Assembly: GCA_003116995.1 (NCBI GenBank)
Contig: BDSL01000040.1
Location: forward strand, 1-64,000
DNA: 64,000 nt
Direction of reading: 5' to 3'
Origin: Yamagishiella unicocca
Lineage: Eukaryota; Chlorophyta; Chlorophyceae; Chlamydomonadales; Volvocaceae
Positions 23,171 to 34,900 of this stretch are shown here, piece after piece (within the stretch, counting starts at the first letter, position 1; the number at the start of each line of letters is the position of its first letter). The notes below the pieces were generated by a model, which was not told the DNA's origin, did not search any database, and saw only the letters and a program-made list of their open reading frames with translations. Position numbers and translations under genes: made by a program.

Positions 23171-25482
23171 CCGCCGCCGATCAAGCCCCAGGAACGTCTT
23201 CGCTGCTCTTGACCGCGGATCTAAGACTCGTACGACGAGCCCCCGCAGACGGATCAGCTGGCCTCACAGGGTCAGCAAATAAGCGCTCGGCTCCATCCCA
23301 TATTTCTTATTTATTTAAATTTGGTTGGATACTGGATATAGATCTGCTGGGTCGTCCCGCGGTACGCCATTCTGATGCCCCCGTCGTCGGCGGCGTGCGG
23401 CGGCGGCCCTCCTCGGGAGCGCCTCGCGTCCCGGCAGCGTAGCACCATTGATTGCGAGATACTGCGCGCGCCTTCTCCATCCAGCTCCGTTACCCTCCGT
23501 GGCCCCAGCGGTAAGGAATCGTATAGAGATGGCTTTCCGGCGCGCCGTGTTTTCGCATGGGGATGTTTTTGATTCTGACGTACCTATAGGCTCCATTGAC
23601 CGAGGGCTATATGGCGAGGACCTGGTCGAGCGAGCCTTGCTGAGTGCTCTCATACAACTGATGACAATACTGACATAACAATGCTGGGACCGGTGTTGTC
23701 CGGGCGGCATCGGGAGGCAAGCGGGCAGCCGCTTTAAGATGAGGGTAGCCTGCAACTGATCGGACGTGTTTTGTCGTAAGGTACAGTATTACACGACGAG
23801 CTGCAGTACGTATGTACCTCACCCGCCGCCCTAAATAACAGCTCTCTCCCTACGTCCCAGCCAGCAAGCCTTCATTAATCATTAGGGCGGCTTGCTGGCC
23901 GAGCGGACAAGTACTCTTACTAATAATAATAAAGGTAATAGGCTCCCAGATGCGAGATGACGACGCCATGCTGCCGCAGTGCTCCTGACACCCCAGCCGA
24001 CCAAGCCGCAACAAACACACCCGTACGACGAAAACACCATATGACAACGCACGTACGACAGGCGCATCCTGGCATCTATCGATCGCCTCCTGGTGCACAT
24101 GCCGTACGCATCCAAAGCAGACTCCTCGACACGTCCCTCGACGCTGCGGGTCTGCGGCGACGATGTCTTGTACTCGACGCGGCCGCAGTGTGTAACACGC
24201 AGCAGGGAGGGCGGCGCAATCCCCGCCTGCCTCCAGCCGCCGCCATCACCACCCGAGTGCCCCCAGTCCTCTCCTATGAGAAGCACGAGCCTGTTGCCGC
24301 CTATAGCTAATGTGGTAATACCATGACCCCCCCAGGGTAGGGTCACGATCGCGTGGGTCCATGCATCCCGCAACGACTCGGCCGTTGAAGGCCGTTGCAA
24401 GCCACCCGAGGCCTTCGTTGATGCGAGCAAAGTTTTTAGTCCCCAGCCAACTGGGGGGAATAGTGGTGGCGTTGCCGATTGAGGCGGGTTGGGACCCGCC
24501 CACCCGCCTACCCTACCTCCCACCCTCCGTTTTCTCCCCGCCCATCCCTCCCTAGAGCCCAGCCAGGCGCCCAAGCGCGCGCGCAGGCCACCCACATCCA
24601 CCCATCCACACCCACGCATCCAATCATCGACACCCACAGTGCTACGATCTTTGCGCAAAATTAACTCGTGCAACCTCAATTTGTCAGCCAGCCAAGACTG
24701 TCTGCCTGCCTGTCGTCTGCCTGCTTGCTTGCCTCAAGGTGCGTGCTAGTTGGGCCCTACGGCGCCCGGGCACCCGGGCCCTCCTCGCGAACCGCACCGC
24801 ACTGCGCAGCGGGAATGCATGAACCCAACCTTGATCAACGACGCAACACACGTCAAAAAAACACAAGGCGAGCACCCCTTCCTTCCCCATCCTGCTCCTG
24901 CTCCTCCTCCTTCACCCCCTGGCGCCCTCCGCCGGCCCCTGCCGCAGCCCCACAGGCTCCCCCCCTGCCCTCCTGCTGTCGTGTAACCGGGTCTCCTCGA
25001 CGGGGCCCCCCCCCCACACACAGGTCTCTTCGTGTCGTTGCGTGTCGTTGCACATGCCCGCCCCTCTGCCCACCCAAAGCAGAGACCAGGGCCTTATGAC
25101 AAAGCAAGCACATACATCCAGTGTGTCCCTATGGAAGACAGGAGCACCGCCACCACCATCACCATCACCGCCACCACCACGGCCTCTGCCTCCATCTCCG
25201 CGGGCTCCAGAGCTGCGTACGACACTCCCCCCAAGGTTTGCAAGATGCAAATGAGAGCACCTTGGAACACGATGAGATGACACGACTATGCGCGGGTGCG
25301 ACGCGCGAGCAGGGGCCTGACAACGCAAGCGAGCCAGGCAAACGTTTCGCTTGGTTGACTGGTTGACTGGCTGGCTGGCTGGCTGGGTGACGCGGTGGAC
25401 CCCTATACAAAATCGGATGCATCCGATTCACCGGCCCTCAAAATGCTTCCTCGCCACCCCCCACGGCCCCCCTCCCCCCACC
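23171..25482. other. Intergenic, no convincing gene
   Basis: Contains a locally AT-rich stretch near 23300-23340 and a long minus-strand open frame (23882-24679) whose composition and lack of domain-like motifs do not support a gene. CTGCCTGC/CTTGCTTGC low complexity lies near 24690-24740 and TGGCTGGC repeats near 25350-25390. It should include the 3' UTR of the pfkB kinase gene. Confidence 0.45.
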
Positions 25483-28400
25483 CTATACGAGCGCCACCAC
25501 GGCCACCGCCGCCGCCGCCGCCGGCACCGGCGCCGCCGCCGCCGTCTGCCCGCTCAACGCCGCCGCCAGCGCACTTGCGCTGGCGCCGCCGGCGGGCGCT
25601 GTCGCGGGCACCGCCGCTAGGATGGTGGTCATGGAGCTCCGAAGCCGGTCGAAGGCCACAGGCGGCAGCTCCGCCCCTTGGGCCTGCACCGCCTCGCAGC
25701 CCGCGGCGCACCCAGCCGCGCAGCACTGCTGCAGGGAGCCCGAGCGGAGGTAGGCGGACAGGAAGCCGGCGGTGAAGAAGTCGCCTGGTCGAGTAACGGG
25801 GTGTGTGTGAGAGGGGGGGGGGTGAGGCGGACAGTCCGGGGCGGGGCGGGGCGGGACGGGGCGGAGCGCGGTTATGTATGACTAAGAGAGGAACCGAAGG
25901 AAAAGGACAAAGGAGAAGAGGCGGCGCTAGCTGTACGTAAGCACTCGTACCAGCGTGGTGGAGGGTGGCGGTTGGTGGATGTTGGTGGCGGTTAGCGCGG
26001 GATTGATTAAGTGGGTGCGGAGGCCCCAGGCGTACTATACTGCCCACAGCCCGCCTGACTCCCCGAACCCCAACCCCCCCGATCCACAGCCCACGCAGTT
26101 CCGCACCCGCAGTTCCGCACCCGCAGTTCCGCACCCGCACCCCCCCCAAAACCTCCAAAACCTCAAAACCCCTCCTTCCCTACCTCCCCCCCCCGTAATC
26201 GGTCTGTCCTAAACGGGTTTTTCTCGCATCCACGGGTCTGGCTCGAAGCCCCCCGTGTAATCGGTTTCTATGCCACCACCACCCCTTCGCCGAACCCACC
26301 GGCTCCAATGGTGTCCACCACAGTCACGCGGCAAGCAGGCGACGAGCCCTCCTCGCCGTCCGACCCACGGGCCACGCAGCCCCGCGCGCCCAGACTGGTG
26401 ACCGCCACCCGGGTCCTGCCGCCCTGGGGCGACAGCAGGTACTGCTGGGCCGCGGCCACGCAGGCCTCGGGGCTGGTTTCGGAGCCGGGGGGCGCAAGGC
26501 CCATCACGGCGCAGAGCGTCATGGCCTCCTCCTCGTTTGCGAAGATGAGGTCCACCAGGCCGTCCTGGAGGGGGGAGGGGGACGGAGGGGAGGGGTGAAG
26601 GGGGACGGAGGGAAGGGGTGAAGGGGGACGGAGGGAAGGGGGGGATGGGGACGGAGGGAAGGGGGGAAGGGGGACGGAGGGAAGTGGGGGAGGGTTGGCG
26701 GAAAGGGGGGGAGGGGGGCGGAGGGAGGGAAGGGGGGGTGCTCGGGTAGTGCGGTGGGTAATGTTCATGTCTCCTCCCCTGCATACCCATCCACAAGGAA
26801 GCCTCCTCCTCCTCCTCCGCCTCCTCTTCCTCGCCCTCCAAAATGCGCCAACGGCATCAGCAGTAGTAATAGTCGTAGAAAGGGTAGCATTATTGCCGTT
26901 TCCAAACTCAGCAGGTCATTACGACGCCTCCACTACACTCTGCTTTTGCGGCAGATATCTCCCCCCCTGGCCTCCCCCGCCCTCCCCCCGGCCTCTGCCA
27001 AAGCCTCCGGCCAGACCTCGCGCCCGCCGCCCGCGCCGCCCTCGCCGCCTTCGCCTTCTCCCTCCGCTTCCTCGACGACCTCCTCTCCCTCCAAAACCCC
27101 CACCTCGCCGCTCTCCTATACACCAACGCCACCTATCTGGGCCTCCACGGCATCTACCCTCCGGCCCCCAACCGAACCCGAACCCGAACCCGAACCCGAA
27201 CCCCAACGCCACGCCCACTTCCACCACAACGAAATGCCCCCCCTGGACCTCCTCCTCGTCGCTATCCCCACCGCCGCTTCCTGCCGCCTCCTCATCCGCC
27301 TCTACGACAAACGCGTCCAGCCCGCCTTCACCCACGTCCGACTCACCCGCTTCATCCCCGTCCACTCCAATGTCAATGAATCATCCAAGCGCAACATCTT
27401 CACCAGCCAGTTCCACCGCCTCCGCCGCGTCATCACCGACCCCCATAATTTCTGCTTCGAAATCGCCCTGGTCTTCAAAGCCCTCGTCGCCCAAGGCCAC
27501 TCCCAACGCCGGCTGCTCACCACCCTCCACACCCTCGTCGCCGCCTCCCCCTTCCTCTACCACCACGCTCGCCGCGCGGGCGACGTCGACCTCCTGGCCG
27601 ACATCCACCGCCACCTATGACCCCCCCCGCCCTCTCCCCCGCCACCCCTCCTCCTCCCTGGCGCCCCCCCCACCCCCGCCCCGTCGCGCCCTCACTCCTC
27701 CGGCTCCGCACTACCTGACCGCCGCTGCACCCGACAGCGGCGGGGCCCACACCTCGTCGGGCCAGCCAGCGGCCCCAGACCTCCCTGCCGGCCCCGGCGT
27801 CCAGCAGCCACAGCAGCCGCAGCACCCCGCCCCGGCGTCCAGCAGCCACAGCAACCGCAGCACCCAGCCCCGGCGTCCAGCAGCCACAGCAGCCGAAGCA
27901 CACAGCCCCGGCGTCCAGCAGCCACAGCAGCCGCCGCACCCAGCCGCCGCTACACCCCCCACTTGTAATCCGCCGCTGGCCTCCCTCCGCGCCCCCTCCC
28001 TCCCTCCGCACCTCATCCCACGCCAGCCCCTCCGCCCCCTCCACGCCCCCAACACCCCGCCAGCCGCGACCGAAACACTCCTAGGAAAGAGTTCCCGCTG
28101 CCTCTCTCTCCGCTCCCCCCCCGCCCCTCCACCCACCCGCGCACCCGCCATTCGCAATCTGTATCCTCCCACAGCCCCCTCTCCCCCTCCCCCGCCTGGA
28201 CCGCCGCTCTCCCACGAGTCCCTCGCCGCCGGCGTCGCACTGTGGCGGCGCCGTCCTCGCTGTGGCAGTGCTGTGGGGATCCGACCAGCCCGGACCGCGC
28301 ACTGCCTCCCGTCTCCTCGCCTGCTAGCCTTGCCCCCTGTCCCGCATCTTCACGCCCCATATTTTCTCACTTCCTCCGTCCGTCGTACAGGCCTCCGCCG

Positions 28401-31400
28401 TCCAACGCCGTACGCCGCCGTACCAGCCCGCGTTGTACCCGACTCCCCGTATATCCGTCATCCCCTTTCCTGACTCCGCCTCTTTCGCCGCGCCGCTGGG
28501 GCCTCTTCGTTGCTTTGACCCCTGTCCACCCGCTTAGCGCCTGGATATTGTTTCTAACGCCCCCTGCTGCCCCCTGCCCGCATGCTTCGCGTCGACCGCT
28601 TTCCCCACCCGCTCTGGGCCCTGGCCAGGTGAGTTCCGCCACTGGGTTGGGCCTCTGTTCTGGTAGTTTTTTGCTAGTCGTTGCGTTCTTGTCTGCGGGC
28701 GTCGGGAACTGCGTCTGGGCTTTCGCGTCCCCCATGGCGGCGCGGCGCGGCTTCGGCCTGCTCTCCTGGACGACAGCGGACCTCCTCTGGTAATGACAGC
28801 TTCCTCACACATCTGGTCGGTATTCGGGCGGGTCGGGACGGGGACTCCGACTAGGACTGGGACTGGGACCGGACCGCGATGACCGCTCTCCCATAGCGCC
28901 CCAACTCCCACAGTTTTCCTACTAGCGCCCAAAACCGATTCTGCGAAAACTTTACGTGCGTCGCGTGGGGTCCTCGCTCCCGTGCGTCTCGCCGTAGCCG
29001 ATATAGCTTAGCCGCCAAAGGTCATATTACGACCTTCGGCTTTCGTATCCCCAACCCAGTTCTCCAGCATGCATCTCAAAACTTCTGTTTCAAACGGTTT
29101 TTTCGGACATCCACGGGTTTCCCTCGAACCCCCCGGCCTCTCCCCACCCTCCCGGCCTGGCCCCCCCCCAGCCTCCCCTCCCCCGCACCTGCAGCAGCCC
29201 CAGCAGCGCGTCCTTGCAGTTGCGCACCAGCTCGAATGAGGCCAGGTCGAGGGACACCAGCGCACCGGACTGGCGGGCGAGAGTCATCATCTCCCGAGCG
29301 AGCTGGTTGGGTGGAGTCCAGGGAGGGGTGGAGCGCAGCGAGGTGTTTGATGGCGGGGGAGGGGGTTGGTCGCGAGGGAGGAAGGCAGGAGGAGGTACAG
29401 GAAACGCACAAACACACAGGCGCACAAAAACACATTGGAGGGGGCCAAGGCGAGTTGCAAGGCCGACGGGAACGGGGTGGTGGTGGCGCTCCAGGGAGGG
29501 GGAGGGGGGAGCAGCGAGGGGCCCACGGCCGGAGAGGGTCCTGGGGGCCTGGCCCAGCGCGGGGTGCCCTCCTGACCTGACCCCACCCCCCACCTAACAG
29601 GATTCAGGAGGTTCCGCCCTCGGTGCCCCCTCCCCCCGCTGCCCCCACCTCTCTTATAAAACTCCGCCCGCGGCCCGACTGACTCGTTCCCTGAACCCTT
29701 TCCCCGGCCCTGGTGGCCGCACCCGACCTCCCCCACATCTACACCTCCCTCGATCCCCGACAGACCCACTCCGAACCCCACCGAACCATAACGCCCAGTC
29801 GCCCAGGCCCCGCCACTTCACCCTCCCCCCCGTGCCCCGCCACCCCGCCGTACGACCAATACCGGCCGCACCGGCCGTGCTTTGCCTCATTGCCCCCACC
29901 CGCCCCAGCCGTGTAACCGGGTTTGCCTCGCAACCCCATTTCCCCCCCCCGGTCCCACCTGCGGGCGGTAGAGGCAGTAGCCCTCCGCGTGCAGCAGCCT
30001 GCAGCCGTCGGCCCAGTCGGGCGGCAGCTGCGCGGAGGACCTCAGCTCCAGGGAGGCCCCCAGGCAGGTGCGCATGGTGCGCTGGCCGTCCGGGGTGACG
30101 AGGCATACGGCGCTGGCGCTGGGGGCGCCGCTGTCGCTCTCCTGGGAGGGGGGGAGGCAGGCAGGGAGGCGGGGGCCGGGGGAAGAGGCGGCGGGGGAGA
30201 GAGGCGGGGGAGGCGGGGGAGGCGTTAAAACCGTTTGCGCGACGGGAAGGCAAGGGGGGGAGGCCGGGGAGAGGCAATGAGGGCGCGGGGGGGGGAGAGT
30301 CGGTGACGAGACTGATGGAGCGATCACGACGGATATGCAGTGCGGCGGTGGCCGGTGGTAGCAGGTGGTCGCCGGGAGGGAGGGAGGGAGGGAGGAAGGG
30401 AGGATTTTCAAGGAAATCCATAGTTCGGCACTGAAAAGGGAAAAACCGAGGGAGGGCGTTTTGAGAGGAAAGTCCGGAGGGAGGGAGGGAGGGAAGGAAT
30501 GCTTGTTGGTGTGGCATTGCGTCGTTGCGGGAGCGGCAGGTCAGTCATTGGGTTGGGAGAGGGTGGCGGGTCGGGCGCGCGGCTTCGGAGACCATGTTGG
30601 CAGGTGGTTGTCGGGTGGGAGGGGGCCGGGGTGAAGGGGGCCGCAGGAGGGCATGAGCAGGTGGCGGCTGGTGGCTGGAGGTCTGGTGGCTGGAGGTCTG
30701 AGTCGCAGGTGGCGGAAGGTGGTGGCAGGTGTGGGAAGGTGGTAGCAGGTGGTGGCAGGTGTGCGAAGGTGGTGGCAGGTGTGGGAAGGTGGTCGGCTCG
30801 CACGTTGGCGCTGCAAAACCCTGACAGCAGCCGGCTCCATTGCCATCACGTCCATAGCACAGCACCAGCGTAATACCGTTTCAATATACTTTAATATGCA
30901 TACAGTATTTCGCGCGTCCGCCTTACTACCCCTTCTCCTTAGGCGCCGTCCCGCCCTCCCATGTGGCCGTTGGGTCGGTTGACACGGGACAACCGCAGCC
31001 CTGAACTCACCAGCAGCACCGGCTGCACGCCCTGCGCCGCCAATTTGCTGCGGTACTCTCCGCCGGTGCCGTCGCGGCCGATCATGCCGACGAAGCGGCA
31101 GCGGGCGTCGCTGCCGGCAATGTTGGCGATGCCTTTGACGACATTCGCCGCGCTGCCTCCCGGTATCCTGCAGCCCAGGCGGCATTTTGTTGCGGCGAAT
31201 AATGAAAAGGAACATTAGGTTGACGGTCATGCGCATCGTGGCGGTCGGAAGGTAGGCTCGGTCAAGGCACGACGCGTGCTGGCGTGCCGGCGTGACAGGC
31301 ATGTCGCCTGTCGGCTGCTCACCGCACGAGCTCGCTTTGCTTGCCGGAGTCCAAAAGCAGCTGCTCCATGGCATCGGGCGGGATTGGAAGACAACCGCCT

Positions 31401-31774
31401 GGCTCGGGAGTGACTGTGGTGAGCCATTCCGCTGAGACGTTGGCGAGAATGTCCATGACAGGGTCGCCCAGCCCGACCACAACCGGCGCGCTTGGCGGAG
31501 AGGAGCTAAGTTCGACGCCCATTCCTATTTTTCGCAAAGCGTCGCGCGCAACGATGTAAGGATCGGAGAGGTTGGGCCGAGAAGGCGGCAATGCGTGTGC
31601 GGCGAGTCGCAGCCGACCGCACGTGCGCGCTGGCCTAGTGCACGAGGGAGGCAGTACGATCGATCGCACTTCTCGTGGTATTAGGCGCACAATTGGGCCG
31701 GGTCGCTGACGCTTACAACGTGCAGGTAGTGAAAACGTGAGTTGAGCTCCGAAATTGAGTACGGCAGGAGTCAT
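25483..31774 (-). CDS. pfkB-family carbohydrate kinase, probably plastid-targeted
   Basis: Six exons, all in phase: 31323-31774, 31011-31167, 29959-30141, 29189-29302, 26300-26564, 25483-25784 (490 aa). The first ~80 residues are Arg/Ser/Pro-rich and transit-like. Then VVGLGDPVMDILANVS opens the ribokinase fold. PGGSAANVVKG (about residues 153-163) is the N-terminal pfkB signature. SLDLASFELVRN and LIFANEEEA are shared with plant plastid pfkB proteins. DTIGAGDFFTAGFL (about 386-399) is the C-terminal signature, with the catalytic Asp in GAGD; exons 5 and 6 are spliced through its second Gly. The enzyme should transfer ATP phosphate to a sugar or nucleoside hydroxyl; the substrate cannot be told from the sequence. 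An Ala-rich tail follows. The 2.6-kb intron 26565-29188 carries an antisense reverse-transcriptase relic and a family A element. Confidence 0.92.
26192..26262 (-). repeat. Family A fragment near a donor
   Basis: Minus strand: GGCTTCGAGCCAGACCCGTG, GATGCGAGAAAAACCCGTTT, AGGACAGACCGATTACGG. It starts about 40 bases after the kinase donor at 26299, sense to the gene. Confidence 0.65.
26560..26750. repeat. G-rich tandem repeat
   Basis: Degenerate GGGGGACGGAGGGAAGG units adjoining the acceptor of the kinase exon at 26564. On the gene's strand this is a long pyrimidine tract. Confidence 0.7.
26950..27620 (+). pseudogene. Reverse-transcriptase relic with a frame break
   Basis: Plus strand, antisense inside the kinase intron 26565-29188. 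One frame (about 27010-27175) reads FSLRFLDDLLSLQNPHL followed by YTNATYLGLHGIYP. That is the (Y/F)xDD catalytic core of a reverse transcriptase with the downstream IYP block. The next part, MPPLDLLLVAIP through RLTRFIPVHSNVNESSKR, FTSQFHRLRRVI and HTLVAASPFLYHH to a stop near 27620, is in another frame. The switch lies at or near an ACCCGA hexamer run (27173-27210). The arrangement resembles Penelope-like or related non-LTR enzymes by memory only. Upstream fingers and any endonuclease are missing. Confidence 0.6.
28443..29131 (-). mobile_element. Family A long element, copy 1 (689 bp)
   Basis: Begins GGGTTCGAGGGAAACCCGTG 57 bases after the kinase donor (29188) and ends near GGATATACGGGGAG. 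It matches 34523-35211 over the same 689-bp length with few differences. Both copies include a TAATATGACCTTTGGCGGC block, CCCAGTCCCAGTCC-like sequence and a long open frame that has no recognisable protein family. No terminal inverted repeat or target-site duplication was evident by eye. Confidence 0.8.
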
Positions 31775-31942
31775 GTTCGCTCCTGTGTGTTTGGAACAAT
31801 GTGAAAGTTATTGCACCTGCGGCGGATGAAGCCCGCGCTAATCTACCATTGCGCCAAGATCCACGCTCGGTGCGAAATTTATCGGTACTTTTAGATCTAG
31901 AGGCCCTCCTCAGATACATTCCTTTAACATACTGATGTAAAC

Positions 31943-34900
31943 ATGGAGCGTGCAATGAACTCGTCATCAGCATGTTGCAGTTGCAGCGGCCGCGCCGGCC
32001 AACATTTACTGCAAGTCCACTGCCACACTCGCGGATTGCATCGACGCCGCCTCCCTACAGCTGAATTAAGACAGCTTGATAAGAGAACCAGTGATCATCA
32101 TGGAGCGTGGAGGGATGTCAGAGCGCACGGTCAGGCGCCGCGACAACCGAGCCGCAAGCCGGATGACGACGGCGACGGCCAGTTGCCGCCCGCACAGGGC
32201 CGCATAATTGCTGCTCTGGTTGCGGCAGGCCTCAGCGGCACATGTGCCGTTGTCGGAGCTGGATTTGCTCGGATAGACCTGTTTGGACAGTTCCGTTGGT
32301 GGGTTACACCGACACGCCCACTTAGGAACGGCGTTGCACGGTGGCTGGTGTCCTTTCTTGGGTCTGGAACATCAAGGATGTAGCTCCAGCCATCAGACCC
32401 AGTTGGGGCTCCCAGCTTCCCACAACCTCGCAGTCCTGCCGGAAGGGGTTGGGAGACGTCAGACGCGCTGCGTCATTACATCATTGGGACGTCAAAAGGA
32501 TACAGTCTGGACGGCAGAAGGAGTTGCTGGGTTTGCTTCTTTGAGCAGTGACATCCAAATCTGACTCCACTCCACCCCATTCCACTCCACTCCAAATCCA
32601 CTCCAATGAGGCAGCGCACCCACGACATCGCCATTTCCCCACGCTTGTTTATTCATGTGCGGAAATGCGCGAGCGCACTCCCCTGCCTCCCCCACCACCG
32701 ACAACACACACAGCACACGCCTCTCCACTCCAGCGGCATCGTCAGAGGTTCCACCCAACTACCCCTGGAAGCAGTTAGGCAGCACGCGACGGTAGAGGTG
32801 GCCGGCCGCCACCATCGATACCCCGTATTCCCGCCGTGCCTCCCAACAAACCCCATCACGGCACACCCCACCACGGCACACCCCACCACACCAACCCTCC
32901 CCCACCACTCCGCCAGGGGCGCCACCGACGACCTGCTCTTAGCTCTGGCGCTGTCCTCCGGCATCATGGTGGTGGAGACGGTGCTGTTCCTGCCGCGATA
33001 CGACCGGCTGATGGCGGATGCGGGGCGGCCGGGCGCCAAGCCGGGGGCGGTGGGACTGCAGCTGCGGACGAACGATGTGGGGCAGCTGCTGTCGGCGGAC
33101 TCGGTGGCGGCGGCGCTGGTGCTGCAGCAGGCGTGCTTCGTTGCCGCGCAGGTGGGCGATTTGACACAGAAGACATAATAGGACGCAAAGGGACATGAGA
33201 AGACATAAAAGCACAAAAAAGGACACACAGTGGGGGCCCCGTGGGGCCCGGTGTGGCGGTGAAGTGAGGGATGGAGGTGCTGTAGGTGAGGGAAGGTTGG
33301 TGCTTAGGGGGCAGAGCTGGGCTTGGATGGTGGGTGGGGGTGAGGGCCTCGGTTGGGACTGGATGGTGACCCCCTGCATGTCCGAGGGGTTTGGATGGGC
33401 GGGGGATGTGGATGATGTGTGCAGAACGTGGGGGGGACTGAAGGCGGATGTGAGCGAGTTGCGCGGACATCCGTTTAGTCATGGCGGGGACGTGTCCGGA
33501 CGTTGTAAGGGACGGCTAGGAGAAGGTATGGACAGGCTGGCGTCCATAGCTTTCGGCGTCCGGTGTAAGGCATGCTTTGGTTTTCTTTCGAAGGTGATGG
33601 TAACGCAACTCGAGGGCAACGGTCTGGGAGGCTGGCCGGCGTCCGAGAAGAGCCACGGCTGCGGAGTGCGCTGTCCGCGGATGCCAAGGGACGGCGCCGC
33701 TTGCCGTGCCCCCCCCCCACCTGGAGCTCCGAACGCACCTTTGCACATCCAAAATGCTACAGACGGAGCTGCATCGATACAGCGCTGGCGCACCCCATCC
33801 CAAGTTGTGGTTGGCCAGACTGCCTCCTTGCGTCCTCCTCCACCACCTTGCCCACCACCGCCACCATCCCATCACCACCACCTCAACCCCCCCACCCAGG
33901 TGGTTCGCAGCCGCGGCTCCATACCCATACCGCAGCAGCAGGCACCAGGGCCGGACGGGCAACAGCCGCAGCCGGAGGCGGGGCAGCAGCAGCAGGCGTC
34001 GGCTGCTGCGCTGGTGGAGGTGGGGCTGGTGATGGTGCGGGAGACCGCCAAGGAACTCCTGCAGAGGGGCCTCCTCTTCACGTTCCTGGCGCTGTGGCTA
34101 ACGGATAGGGCCTTCGAGGCGGGCGCGGAGGACACGCTGAGGTTGCCGCTGGCGGCACTGGCGGCAGCGCCGTCGGCGCCGGCGGCGGCGGTGGAGGTGT
34201 ACCTGACGGATGCCGTACGGTACGCGACGGCGGCGCTGCTGACGGCGCTGATGGTGCCGCCGGTGCTCAACGAGGCGGAGGCGCTGCGGCTGGGGGTGGC
34301 TAGTAACCTGGCGCTTGTGACGGTGCAGCAGCAGCAGGAGGCGGAGCAGGAGAAGCAGCTGGCGGCGGCGGCGGTGACGGCGGCGGCGGTGACGGCTGTG
34401 ACGGGGGCGGCAGCCGAAGGGGAGGCGTACGACGAGGGACGCGACCGGCGGGAGACGGACGCGATGCTGCGGGAGTACCGGCTGATCGAGGCGCTGGGCA
34501 GGTGTGTACGGCGGGGGGTGGCGGGTTCGAGGGAAACCCGTGGATGTCCGAAAAAACCGTTTGAAACAGAAGTTTTGAGATGCATGCTGGAGAACTGGGT
34601 TGGGGATACGAAAGCCGAAGGTCGTAATATGACCTTTGGCGGCTAAGCTATATCGGCTACGGCGAGAGGCAAGGGAGCGAGGACCCCACGCGACGCACGT
34701 AAAGTTTTCGCAGAATCGGTTTTGGGCGCTAGTAGGAAAACTGTGGGAGTTGGGGCGCTATGGGAGAGCGGCCATCGCGTTCCGGTCCCAGTCCCAGTCC
34801 TAGTCGGAGTCCCCGTCCCGACCCGCCCGAATACCGACCAGATGCGTGAGGAAGCCGGTCATTACCAGAGGAGGTCCGCTGGCGTCCAGGAGAGCAGGCC

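Noticed and set aside
23882..24679. 265-codon minus-strand frame
   Set aside because: No recognisable motif, Gly/Arg/Trp-rich, no splice or start support; too weak to call.
26695..28473. 592-codon plus-strand Pro/Ser-rich frame
   Set aside because: It is a different frame from the reverse-transcriptase blocks and is GC-biased low complexity.
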